This document shows, one piece after another, positions 56,894-64,000 of a stretch of 64,000 nt of DNA (its first letter is position 1; every line of letters starts with the position of its first letter). Both the position numbers and the translations under genes were made by a program. The stretch comes from Microbacterium sp. LWH13-1.2 (GTDB lineage: Bacteria > Actinomycetota > Actinomycetes > Actinomycetales > Microbacteriaceae). The stretch lies in assembly GCF_038397735.1 (NCBI RefSeq), contig NZ_CP151635.1, positions 3,658,001-3,722,000 on the forward strand, in the 5' to 3' direction. A model generated the notes under the pieces. The model worked only from the letters and a program-made list of their open reading frames with translations, was not told the DNA's origin and did not search any database.

Positions 56894-58969
56894 TCAGCTC
56901 TCGGGGGGACCCTCGGGCCTGTGTGCGCGGCGTCCGCTCACGACGACCGGGCGGCCTGCGCGCTCCTGCCCGGGCAGGGGCCGCGAGCGCCGACCGTAGA
57001 TGAGCTCAGACGAGTCGAGCAGCCACGGCACGAGCGTGATCGACACCCCGTGCACGAGCATCAGCTGATTGGCCAGGCGGCGGGCGCGGCGGTTGTGCAG
57101 GAACGTCTCCCACCAGTGCCCCACGATGTACTGCGGAAGGTAGACCGTGACCACAGAGGAGCCGTGCTTCTCGCGGTACTGCTTGATGAACTGCGAGACC
57201 GGCTGGGCGAACGACCGGTACGGCGACTCGACGATCACGAGCGGGATCGGCACGAGGTGGTCGGCCCAGTCCTTCTGCAGCTGAGTGGCGTCGTCGGATG
57301 CGACGGCGACGTGCACCGCGAGGGTCTTGCCGTGCTTCGCGGCGATCGCGTAGTCGATCGCCTTGACGACCGGCTTCTGCAGTCGGTTGACGAGCACGAT
57401 CGCGAGGTCGCCCGTGGCGCCGAACTTGGTGGTGTCGTCGATCGCGATCTCGTGCTCCACGTCGCGGTAGTACCGCTTGACGCCCATCATCAGGAAGGCG
57501 AGCACGGGGATCGCGAAGAACACCAGATACGCGCCGTGGGTGAACTTGGTGATCGTCACGATCAGCAGCACCGTGACCGTCATGGCGGCGCCGACCGAGT
57601 TGATGATCAGGCCCATCTTCGCCGAGCGGCGATCGGATGCCGAGGCTCCGTCGATCCCGGAGCCCGCTTTGTCTTCGACCGGTCCGCGCAGCACGCGCTT
57701 CCAGTGCCTCACCATGCCGATCTGCCCGAGCGAGAACGACACGAACACACCGATGATGTACAGCTGGATCAGCGTCGTGAGCTTCGCCTGGAAGATCACG
57801 AGCACGGCGATCGCGGCGATGCCGAGCACGATCATGCCGTTCGAGAACACGAGGCGGTCGCCGCGGGTGTTCAGCGACTTCGGCGCGTAGCCGTCGCGAG
57901 CGAGCACCGACCCGAGCAGCGGGAATCCGTTGAAGGCGGTGTTGGCCGCGAGCAGCAGCACGCACGCGGTCGCCGCCTGGATGATGAAGAACAGGATGCT
58001 GCCGCCGCCGAACGTCGCCGAGGCGATCTGCGCCATCAGGCTCGGCTGCGGGGTGGAGCAGTCGAAGCCGATCAGGTCGCACGGGTTCTCGGCGTAGTGC
58101 ACGCCGGCGATCAGGGCGAGGGCGGTGAGGCCGGCGAACAGGCAGGCAGCGATCGAGCCCATCAGGACGAGGGTGGTCTGGGCGTTGCGGACCTTGGGTG
58201 TGCGGAAGGCGGGCACGCCGTTCGACACGGCCTCGACGCCGGTGAGGGCGGAGCATCCGCTCGAGAATGCCCGAAGGATCAGAAGAATCACGGCGGCCTG
58301 GCCGAGGTCTTCGGAGTGCACTGCGAATTCGGCGCTGGAGGCGACCGGCGCATCGCCGAGGAACGTGCGGAACAGTCCGGTCACGATCATGAAGCCGACC
58401 GAGGCGATGAAGACGTATGTGGGGATCGCGAAGACGAGCGAGGCCTCGCGTACGCCGCGCAGGTTGACGATGATGATGAGGATCACGAAGCCGACAGCCA
58501 GCTCGACGCGCAGCGGATCGAGGCCCGGAACCGCCGAGATGATGTTGTCGACACCCGATGCCACCGACACGGCGACCGTCAGCACGTAGTCGACGAGCAG
58601 GGCCGCCGCCACGATGACGCCGGGGATCTCGCCGAGGTTCTTCGACGCGACCTCGTAGTCGCCGCCGCCCGACGGATAGGCCTTGATGAGCTGGCGATAG
58701 CTGAGCACCACGACGATCAGCAGCACGACGACCGCGACGGCCACGAGCGGGGTGAACGACAGGAACGTCAGACCGCCGATCAGCAGGATCATCACGAGTT
58801 CCTGCGGCGCGTAGGCGACCGAGCTCAGTGCGTCCGACGCGAAGATAGGCAGTGCCATCTTCTTCGGGAGCAGCTGGTCGTCGACCTGCGCACTCGTCAG
58901 CGGGTCGCCGATGAGGATGCGCTTGGCGCGAGGAGGGGCGTCCGTGTTGTCGCGGGTTTCATCTGACAC
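56894..58969 (-). CDS. kimA: KimA-like potassium/proton symporter (APC superfamily)
   Basis: Read from GTG 58969 the protein has 691 residues; in-frame GTGs at 58981 and 59005 would add 4 or 12, but 59005 lies inside the regulatory repeat. The N-terminal RILIGDPLTSAQVDDQLLPK, FASDALSSVAYAPQE, YRQLIKAYPSGGGDYEVASK, and FSSGCSALTGVEAVSNGVPA closely match B. subtilis KimA. Twelve helices are followed by a cytoplasmic domain of about 220 residues. KimA imports potassium with protons and is inhibited by c-di-AMP. I see no c-di-AMP riboswitch in the leader; instead two copies of the kdp motif lie upstream. Assignment as a potassium carrier is from homology. Confidence 0.85.
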   Translation of the reverse strand: MSDETRDNTDAPPRAKRILIGDPLTSAQVDDQLLPKKMALPIFASDALSSVAYAPQELVMILLIGGLTFLSFTPLVAVAVVVLLIVVVLSYRQLIKAYPSGGGDYEVASKNLGEIPGVIVAAALLVDYVLTVAVSVASGVDNIISAVPGLDPLRVELAVGFVILIIIVNLRGVREASLVFAIPTYVFIASVGFMIVTGLFRTFLGDAPVASSAEFAVHSEDLGQAAVILLILRAFSSGCSALTGVEAVSNGVPAFRTPKVRNAQTTLVLMGSIAACLFAGLTALALIAGVHYAENPCDLIGFDCSTPQPSLMAQIASATFGGGSILFFIIQAATACVLLLAANTAFNGFPLLGSVLARDGYAPKSLNTRGDRLVFSNGMIVLGIAAIAVLVIFQAKLTTLIQLYIIGVFVSFSLGQIGMVRHWKRVLRGPVEDKAGSGIDGASASDRRSAKMGLIINSVGAAMTVTVLLIVTITKFTHGAYLVFFAIPVLAFLMMGVKRYYRDVEHEIAIDDTTKFGATGDLAIVLVNRLQKPVVKAIDYAIAAKHGKTLAVHVAVASDDATQLQKDWADHLVPIPLVIVESPYRSFAQPVSQFIKQYREKHGSSVVTVYLPQYIVGHWWETFLHNRRARRLANQLMLVHGVSITLVPWLLDSSELIYGRRSRPLPGQERAGRPVVVSGRRAHRPEGPPES

Positions 58970-58977
58970 GTCGGGCG

Positions 58978-59061
58978 ACACTACGCCCGCGAACGCCTTC
59001 CTCACGCGTTCCTCACGGAATCCCTACGGGCGCACGCGCTGTCCTCACGCAATCCTTACGG
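58978..59061 (-). promoter_or_regulatory. KimA-gene promoter with two candidate KdpE boxes
   Basis: On the minus strand CCGTAAGGATTGCGTGAGGA (59042-59061) and CCGTAGGGATTCCGTGAGGA (59010-59029) differ at two positions and lie 32 bp apart. A fifth GTGAGGA is at 58999-59005. In total GTRRGGA 7-mers begin 11, 11, 21 and 11 bp apart. From the second box there are 26 nt to TAGTGT (58978-58983) and 8 nt to GTG 58969, exactly as at kdp. Confidence 0.65.
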
Positions 59062-59077
59062 CCTCTGCCGATCTCCG

Positions 59078-59437
59078 TCAGTCCTCGTGCGGACGCGGCA
59101 TGTACCACTCGGTGAACTCGGTCGCCCGCCCCTCATCGTCCAGGCGCACGATCCAGAGATTGAGGTAGTCGCGTTCGGCGGGATACTTCGTCCGCCCCTC
59201 GATCGCCACGAAACCGGCATCCTCCCGGATGATCCACCACTCGAAGGACCACGTGTCCGGGTCGTCGAGATCTTCCAGCCAGCCGGCCACGATGGCGGCT
59301 CGACCGACGCGAGGCTCGGAATCGGGGCTCGTCAGATACTTCGCATCGTCACTGAAGAGCGCCGCGATCTGCTGAGGATCGTTCGACCTCCAGGCTTCGA
59401 CGTACGCTTCGGTCCACTTCTCTCCTGCGCTGGTCAT
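59078..59437 (-). CDS. SnoaL/NTF2-like protein
   Basis: The 119-residue protein starts at ATG 59437 behind GGAGG (2-nt spacing). The pattern WTEAYVEAWRSNDPQQIAAL, FSDDAKYLTSP, VGRAAIVAGWLED and a C-terminal ATEFTEWYM fits a SnoaL-like (NTF2 fold) domain with a ligand cavity. Members range from isomerases to stress proteins; no substrate is evident. Same strand as and just upstream of the KimA-like gene. Confidence 0.8.
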   Translation of the reverse strand: MTSAGEKWTEAYVEAWRSNDPQQIAALFSDDAKYLTSPDSEPRVGRAAIVAGWLEDLDDPDTWSFEWWIIREDAGFVAIEGRTKYPAERDYLNLWIVRLDDEGRATEFTEWYMPRPHED

Positions 59438-59544
59438 GTCCTCCGTTCTAGACCCGGGCTCCGACACCGTCAACGGGGGTTCGACTCGATCTCTCATCGG
59501 CGATCCACAGCCGCTTCCGATCACGCACGCGTAACGTCGGATGC

Positions 59545-60243
59545 ATGACGTCCCTTCAGGTCACCGACGACGCCATCCAGCAGACTCGGGAGCTCCGCGA
59601 TGAGTTCCAGCGCTTCCTGCGCGAATACGAGTTCGGGATGCGGGAGGTCGAGACGAAGATCTCGATCCTTCGTGACGAGTTCACCCACCACCACGCGTAC
59701 AACCCGATCGAGCACGTCAAGAGCCGGCTGAAGACTCCCGACAGCATCGTCGAGAAGATCGCCCGCAAGGGCATCGCCGAGCCGGACTTCGAGCGCATCC
59801 GCGCCGAGATCACCGACATCGCCGGCGTGCGCGTCACCTGCAGCTTCGTCGCCGACGTCTACCGTCTGTTCGATCTGCTCACCGCGCAGGACGACGTGAC
59901 CGTCGTCACCGTCAAGGACTACATCGCGACCCCGAAGGACAACGGCTACAAGAGCCTGCACGCGATCATCGAGGTGCCGGTGTTCCTGTCGACCGGTGCC
60001 CTGTCGGTGCCGGTCGAGGTGCAGTTCCGCACCATCGCGATGGACTTCTGGGCCAGCCTCGAGCACAAGATCTACTACAAGTTCTCGAACCAGGTGCCCT
60101 CGCACCTCGTCGAGAGCCTGACGGATGCCGCCGAGGCCGCCGCCGAGCTCGACAGTCGCATGGAGCGCCTGCACCGCGAGGCCCACGGTGTGCCCCAGCG
60201 CCAGCTCGCCCCGCCGCCGCCCCCGCACGTCGTGCAGGTCTGA
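59545..60243 (+). CDS. Small alarmone synthetase (RelA/SpoT-domain GTP pyrophosphokinase)
   Basis: The 232-residue protein starts at ATG 59545. It contains only the synthetase domain: IVEKIARKGI, AEITDIAGVRVTCSFVADVY, DYIATPKDNGYKSLHAIIEV, and the acidic catalytic VEVQFRTIAMDFWASLEHKI. No hydrolase, TGS or ACT domain, so it is a RelQ/RelP-type enzyme that makes (p)ppGpp from ATP and GTP/GDP. A Pro-rich tail of about 15 residues closes it. Confidence 0.93.
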   Translation: MTSLQVTDDAIQQTRELRDEFQRFLREYEFGMREVETKISILRDEFTHHHAYNPIEHVKSRLKTPDSIVEKIARKGIAEPDFERIRAEITDIAGVRVTCSFVADVYRLFDLLTAQDDVTVVTVKDYIATPKDNGYKSLHAIIEVPVFLSTGALSVPVEVQFRTIAMDFWASLEHKIYYKFSNQVPSHLVESLTDAAEAAAELDSRMERLHREAHGVPQRQLAPPPPPHVVQV

Positions 60244-60300
60244 CGCGCCATCCGGCGCGGTGTTGCGCGGGGACGCGTGACCCTGGAGCATAGGCAGGTG

Positions 60301-60567
60301 GTGAAGACGCAGCAGCCCCCGGTCTCGGACATCGAGCGCACCCTCGTCGAACTCCCCGGGCTCGACCGAGGCCGCCAGCTGTGCGAGTGCGACCACGGCG
60401 ACGACGAGGCGTATGCCGCCTGCGGTCGCAAGGCCAAGTGGCGCGTGTCGGTCGACTGCGTGTGCGGCGAGAACCACCCGCGGCGCGTCGAGATCCTCTG
60501 CTCGAGGTGCCTGCGCACCCTGCGCGAACTGCAGGACCGTGACACCATCACCGCGCGACGCCTCTGA
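60301..60567 (+). CDS. Cysteine-rich hypothetical protein
   Basis: 88 residues from GTG 60301; the in-frame GTG at 60277 adds eight and is also possible. Seven cysteines in the pattern CEC, AACG, CVCG and CSRC suggest a zinc-ribbon-like fold, e.g. RVSVDCVCGENHPRR and EILCSRCLRTL. It lies 57 nt behind the alarmone synthetase on the same strand and may share its transcript. No family name is certain. Confidence 0.6.
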   Translation: MKTQQPPVSDIERTLVELPGLDRGRQLCECDHGDDEAYAACGRKAKWRVSVDCVCGENHPRRVEILCSRCLRTLRELQDRDTITARRL

Positions 60568-60671
60568 TCGCCGCGCGGTGATCGCGCCGCATCCGATACC
60601 GCGACCATCCGTTCTCGCGTCTGCTCCGAACAACCCGAGACCACACCGTCCTCGGTGCGAAGGAGCAGACC

Positions 60672-62327
60672 ATGGCACAGCGCAGCACCGCAGAAGACCG
60701 CGGCACGGGCACACGGCAGAGCAGGGGTAAGAGGTTCTTCTTCTGGGCGGCCGTCTCGGGCGTCATCAGCGGACTCGTCTTCCTCGCGACCGCCGAGCTG
60801 TTCGCGCTGATCTTCGCGCGCTCGGCCAGCCCCCTCCTCGCCGTCGGCGGATTCGTGATCGACATCGTGCCCCAGCCGTTCAAGGAGTTCGCGATCGCGA
60901 CCTTCGGCGAGTACGACAAGATCGCGCTGCTGGTCGGTCTCGGTCTCGCGGTGGTGATCGCGTCGGCGATCGCAGGCATCCTGCAGCTGCTCCGTCCCCC
61001 GCTCGGCGTCATCGCCCTGGTGGTCGCGGGCGCGCTCTCCACCGCGGCGATCGTGACGAGGGCCGGTGTCACGCCCCTCGCCTTCCTGCCTCCCGTGCTC
61101 GGAACCATCGCAGGATCGATCATCATCGTGCTGCTCATCCGCCGCCTCATCGCGTGGAGGGCATCCGCCGTTCCCGCCGCGATGGTCGACCGCAAGGGTG
61201 AGACCGCGGAGCCGGCGGATGCCGAGGCCGAGGCCTCCGACGGCAAGCCCGCGAAGGCGATGGGTCGTCGACAGTTCTTCATCCTCGCCGGCATCGCCAG
61301 TGTCGCAGCCGTCGTCGTCGGCGTCGCCTCGCGCACCGTGAGCATGACGGTCGCATCGGTCGCGTCGATCCGTGACGCGCTCAAGCTGCCGTCGCCGAAG
61401 TCGACGGTGACCGTCCCGAAGGGGGCCGAGCTCGACATCCCGGGCCTCACCAAGCTCATCACGCCGAACAAGGACTTCTACCGCGTCGACACCGCACTGA
61501 CCGTTCCGACGATCGACCCCGAGACCTGGCGTCTCGTGATCGACGGCATGGTCGATCAGCGCGTCGAGATGAGCTTCCAGGACATCCTCGACATGGGTCT
61601 CGACGAGTACGCGGTCACGCTGACCTGTGTCTCGAACGAGGTCGGCGGCGGCCTCGTCGGCAACGCCGTGTGGCTGGGTGTTCCGCTGCGCGACGTGCTG
61701 AAGAAGGCCGGAGTGAAGTCCGGTGCCGACATGGTGCTGTCGAAGAGCGTCGACGGCTACACCGCCAGCACTCCGCTGTCGGCGTTGACCGATGACAACC
61801 TCGACGCGATCCTCGCCGTGGGCATGAACGGCGAGCCGCTGCCCCTCGAGCACGGCTTCCCCGTGCGCATGGTGGTGCCGGGGCTCTACGGCTACGTCTC
61901 GGCGACCAAGTGGCTCACCGAGCTCAAGGTCACCACGTTCGACAAGGACGAGGCCTACTGGACGCCCCGTGGATACAGCGCAGAGGCGCCGATCAAGTTC
62001 GCCTCGCGGGTCGACACTCCCAAGGTCGGCCAGGCTGTCGATGCCGGTCGCATCCCGATCGCCGGTGTCGCGTGGGCGCAGACTGTGGGCATCGAGCGCG
62101 TCGAGGTGCGCATCGACGAGGGGGACTGGATGCCGGCGACGCTGTCGGCGCCGATCAACGAGAACACGTGGGTGCAGTGGTTCATGGAGTGGGATGCCAC
62201 ACCGGGCACGCACTACGTGGCCGTGCGCGCGATCAACAAGAACGGCGACATGCAGATCGAGGAGCGCGCACCGATCGCGCCGAACGGATCGTCGGGCTGG
62301 CAGCGTTCGCTCATCCGCGTCTCGTGA
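60672..62327 (+). CDS. Membrane-anchored molybdopterin oxidoreductase (sulfite oxidase family)
   Basis: The 551-residue protein starts at ATG 60672 behind GAAGGAG. Five or so helices (residues 20-165) form an N-terminal membrane region, then a linker and an internal twin-Arg-like anchor (MGRRQFFILAGIASVAAVVV). The catalytic domain (about 270-430) is of the sulfite-oxidase/YedY type with the Mo-ligand C319 in TLTCVSNEVGG, and a C-terminal dimerisation domain follows. The active site would face outside. Substrate is unknown; the next genes make its cofactor. Confidence 0.9.
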   Translation: MAQRSTAEDRGTGTRQSRGKRFFFWAAVSGVISGLVFLATAELFALIFARSASPLLAVGGFVIDIVPQPFKEFAIATFGEYDKIALLVGLGLAVVIASAIAGILQLLRPPLGVIALVVAGALSTAAIVTRAGVTPLAFLPPVLGTIAGSIIIVLLIRRLIAWRASAVPAAMVDRKGETAEPADAEAEASDGKPAKAMGRRQFFILAGIASVAAVVVGVASRTVSMTVASVASIRDALKLPSPKSTVTVPKGAELDIPGLTKLITPNKDFYRVDTALTVPTIDPETWRLVIDGMVDQRVEMSFQDILDMGLDEYAVTLTCVSNEVGGGLVGNAVWLGVPLRDVLKKAGVKSGADMVLSKSVDGYTASTPLSALTDDNLDAILAVGMNGEPLPLEHGFPVRMVVPGLYGYVSATKWLTELKVTTFDKDEAYWTPRGYSAEAPIKFASRVDTPKVGQAVDAGRIPIAGVAWAQTVGIERVEVRIDEGDWMPATLSAPINENTWVQWFMEWDATPGTHYVAVRAINKNGDMQIEERAPIAPNGSSGWQRSLIRVS

Positions 62328-62367
62328 TGCCCGTGCGTCGCTGCGGGGCAGCGCCTAGGGTGGAGCC

Positions 62368-62856
62368 ATGACGTCGCTCCCCGCCTGCGTGATCACCGTC
62401 TCGGACCGATCGTTCGCCGGGGAACGCGAAGACAGAGGCGGTCCGATCGCGGTGAGTCTGCTGCGGGATGCCGGGTGGCACTGCCCGGACGCCGAGGTCA
62501 TCCCCGACGGGGCCGCCTCCGTCGCCGATGCGCTGCGCCGAGCGGTCGCGCGCGGTGTACGGCTGATCGTGACGACGGGCGGCACGGGGGTCAGCCCGCG
62601 TGACGAGACCCCCGAGGGCACCCGTCAGGTGATCACCCGCGAGGTGCCGGGCATCGCCGAGGAGCTGCGTCGCAGCGGTCTCTCCGACACCCCGCTGTCG
62701 GTGCTCTCCCGCGGACTCGCCGGTGTCGTCGACCCGGCAGGATCGCTCGTCGTGAACCTTCCGGGATCCACGCGTGCTGTCGCATCCGGAGTCCCCGTGG
62801 TGCTGACCGTCGCGAGACACGTGGTCGACCAGGTCGAGGGCGGTGACCACGCGTGA
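62368..62856 (+). CDS. mogA: Molybdopterin adenylyltransferase (MogA/MoaB)
   Basis: The 162-residue protein starts at ATG 62368. The MoCF-binding fold shows VITVSDRSFAGEREDRGGP, LIVTTGGTGVSPRDETPEGT and VVNLPGSTRAV. It adenylylates molybdopterin before molybdate insertion. It lies 40 nt behind the oxidoreductase, and moaE overlaps its end by 4 nt. Confidence 0.93.
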   Translation: MTSLPACVITVSDRSFAGEREDRGGPIAVSLLRDAGWHCPDAEVIPDGAASVADALRRAVARGVRLIVTTGGTGVSPRDETPEGTRQVITREVPGIAEELRRSGLSDTPLSVLSRGLAGVVDPAGSLVVNLPGSTRAVASGVPVVLTVARHVVDQVEGGDHA

Positions 62857-63293
62857 ACGAGGTGCGGATCGCCGCGATCTCCGACCAGCGTCTCGACCTC
62901 GAGGCTCATCTCGCCGCCGTCGAGGACCCCGCGCTGGGCGGCGTGACGACCTTCATCGGCCGCGTGCGCGACAATGACCCCGATGCCGAGACGCCTGTCG
63001 TCGGGCTCGAGTACAGCTCGCACCCCGACGCCGAGACCACGCTGCGACGCATCGCGGAGGAGGCAGCAGCGGATGCCGTCGGCGACGCCCGCGTGGCAGT
63101 CGCCGTGAGCCACCGCATCGGACGGCTCGACGTGGGTGATGCGGCCGTCGTGATCGCGGTCGCCGCCGAGCATCGCGCCGAGGCGTTCGAGGTGTGCCGC
63201 GCGATCATCGAGGACATCAAGACCTCGCTGCCCGTGTGGAAGCGTCAGGTCGAGTCCGACGGGTCGACGTCGTGGAAGGGCATCGGCGGCTGA
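62853..63293 (+). CDS. moaE: Molybdopterin synthase catalytic subunit MoaE
   Basis: The 146-residue protein starts at GTG 62853. MoaE motifs: GGVTTFIGRVRDND, VVGLEYSSHPDAE, SHRIGRLDVGDAAVVIAVAA and the catalytic lysines in IKTSLPVWKRQ. With MoaD it transfers two sulfurs to precursor Z to form molybdopterin. It is convergent with moaD. Confidence 0.95.
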   Translation: MNEVRIAAISDQRLDLEAHLAAVEDPALGGVTTFIGRVRDNDPDAETPVVGLEYSSHPDAETTLRRIAEEAAADAVGDARVAVAVSHRIGRLDVGDAAVVIAVAAEHRAEAFEVCRAIIEDIKTSLPVWKRQVESDGSTSWKGIGG

Positions 63294-63305
63294 GCCGCCG
63301 GCGGC

Positions 63306-63560
63306 CTAGCCTCCGGCGAACGGCGGGAGCACGTCGATCAGCTGAGCACCCTCGAGCGATCGGTCGTCGTCGCTGCGCACGCCGTCGACCATCACCGCGC
63401 ACCGCGGGAGGATGTCGGCAAGCGCCGGATGGTCGGCGATCACACCGGCGCGGAGCTGGGCGAGCGAGCGCTCGCCGCGTTCCTCGGAATCGGTGCCCGC
63501 AGCCTCCGCCGCGGCCGCGAAGTAGCGCACGCGGACGGTCGCGGTCAGCGGCGCGGTCAT
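63306..63560 (-). CDS. moaD: Molybdopterin synthase sulfur carrier MoaD
   Basis: The 84-residue ubiquitin-fold protein starts at ATG 63560 (MTAPLTATVRVRYFAAAAEA) and ends with the required Gly-Gly (PPFAGG), where the thiocarboxylate forms. Its start overlaps the end of moaC by 4 nt, so the two are one operon on the minus strand, convergent with mogA-moaE. Confidence 0.94.
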   Translation of the reverse strand: MTAPLTATVRVRYFAAAAEAAGTDSEERGERSLAQLRAGVIADHPALADILPRCAVMVDGVRSDDDRSLEGAQLIDVLPPFAGG

Positions 63561-64000
63561 CGGGTCTCGCCCTCGCGCACCCAATCGCCCGAGCGTCCGC
63601 CGGACTTCGCGACGATGCGCACGTCTTCGATGACGACCGAGCGGTCGAGCCCCTTGATCATGTCGACGATCGCGAGAGCGCTCACCGAGACGGCCGTGAG
63701 GGCCTCCATCTCGACGCCGGTGCGGTCGGCGGTGCCGACGGTCGCCTCTACGTGCACGCCGTCCTCGACGATGTCGAGCTCGACGTTCGCTCGGTGCACG
63801 CCGATCACGTGGGCGAGCGGCAGCAATGACGGCGTCGACTTGGCGGCCTGGATGCCGGCGATGCGGGCGACCGCGAGCACGTCGCCCTTGGGGGCGGTGC
63901 CGTCGCGCAGCGCCGCGATGACCTCGGGGCTGCAGCGCACGAAGCCGCGGGCGGTCGCGGTGCGGACGGTCGGCTGCTTGGCGGTCACATCGACCATGTG
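63557..64000 (-). CDS. moaC: Cyclic pyranopterin monophosphate synthase MoaC (5' end outside window)
   Basis: The 146 residues from the first visible Met (MVDVTAKQPTVRTATA) match MoaC from about residue 14 of the usual 158-160; the codon before it is His, giving the conserved HMVDV, so this Met is internal and the true start lies beyond the right edge. Conserved SLLPLAHVIGVH, VEMEALTAVSVSALAIVDM and KSGG are present. It makes cPMP, the first stable pterin intermediate, together with MoaA. Confidence 0.94.
   Translation of the reverse strand, partial: HMVDVTAKQPTVRTATARGFVRCSPEVIAALRDGTAPKGDVLAVARIAGIQAAKSTPSLLPLAHVIGVHRANVELDIVEDGVHVEATVGTADRTGVEMEALTAVSVSALAIVDMIKGLDRSVVIEDVRIVAKSGGRSGDWVREGETR

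Noticed and set aside
56921..58966. 681-codon plus-strand frame opposite the KimA-like gene
   Set aside because: Shadow of a gene with unmistakable transporter motifs.
59003..59005. GTG 59005 as start of the KimA-like protein
   Set aside because: It has a plausible GAGGA upstream, but that string is part of the repeated regulatory motif; promoter geometry shared with kdp points to 58969. Not excluded.
58970..59077. c-di-AMP (ydaO-type) riboswitch before the KimA-like gene
   Set aside because: The gap to the upstream gene is too short and shows phased direct repeats instead of the conserved riboswitch helices.
63995..63997. ATG at 63997 as the moaC start
   Set aside because: It is the Met of the conserved HMVDV motif; the preceding codon is His and about 13 residues are missing, so the gene continues beyond the window.

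Overview
The window looks like a chromosomal segment of a high-G+C actinobacterium of the Microbacteriaceae, most probably Microbacterium. This rests on base composition (roughly 69% G+C, not computed exactly), protein content (DUF3516 helicase, KdpFABC-DE, GH42/GH53 galactan locus, ECF-DGPF pair), the very frequent hexamer GGATGC/GCATCC, and many leaderless promoters with a -10 box 6-8 nt before the start codon. There is no sign of phage, insertion sequence, CRISPR array, tRNA or rRNA. Genes are densely packed and often overlap by 1-4 nt.

Layout. 1-8 kb: end of a SHOCT-domain gene, an ArsR/SRPBCC pair, DoxX, RNase HI, small unknowns, an M4 metallopeptidase with an emfourin-like inhibitor, an unusual SDR protein, a HxlR regulator facing an azoreductase. 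8.8-14.4 kb: a VanRS-like two-component system divergent from a D,D-carboxypeptidase - alanine racemase - D-Ala-D-X ligase - membrane acyltransferase operon. 14.5-25 kb: DUF3516 helicase, deoD, an AlkD-like repair protein, FUSC transporter, a large LAL-type LuxR regulator, a cold-shock protein. 25-30 kb: siderophore uptake operon behind an IdeR/DtxR-like box. 32-42 kb: galactan utilisation locus (LacI regulator, GH42, ABC importer, secreted GH53) with three palindromic operators. 42-45 kb: alpha/beta hydrolase and divergent TetR, with two operators placed on the promoter. 45-53 kb: kdp potassium operon on the minus strand, including two tiny genes. 53-60 kb: ECF sigma/DGPF pair, an ArsB-like permease, a KimA-like potassium transporter, a small alarmone synthetase. 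60-64 kb: a molybdopterin oxidoreductase with molybdenum-cofactor genes mogA, moaE, moaD and a truncated moaC.

The most interesting signals are non-coding. A 20-bp motif built from two 7-mers 11 bp apart occurs once before kdp and twice before the KimA-like gene. It lies exactly 26 nt from a -10-like hexamer, which is 8 nt from a GTG, in both promoters. This suggests one regulator, plausibly KdpE, for both potassium systems. Second, a family of 77-98 bp elements bounded by a 15-bp inverted repeat (GTTCACAATTCAGCA type) is dispersed between genes, three of four full copies lying between convergent genes. Further signals are a split VanT-like arrangement, an SDR protein lacking the catalytic tyrosine, and a phased half-site array upstream of the ArsR gene.
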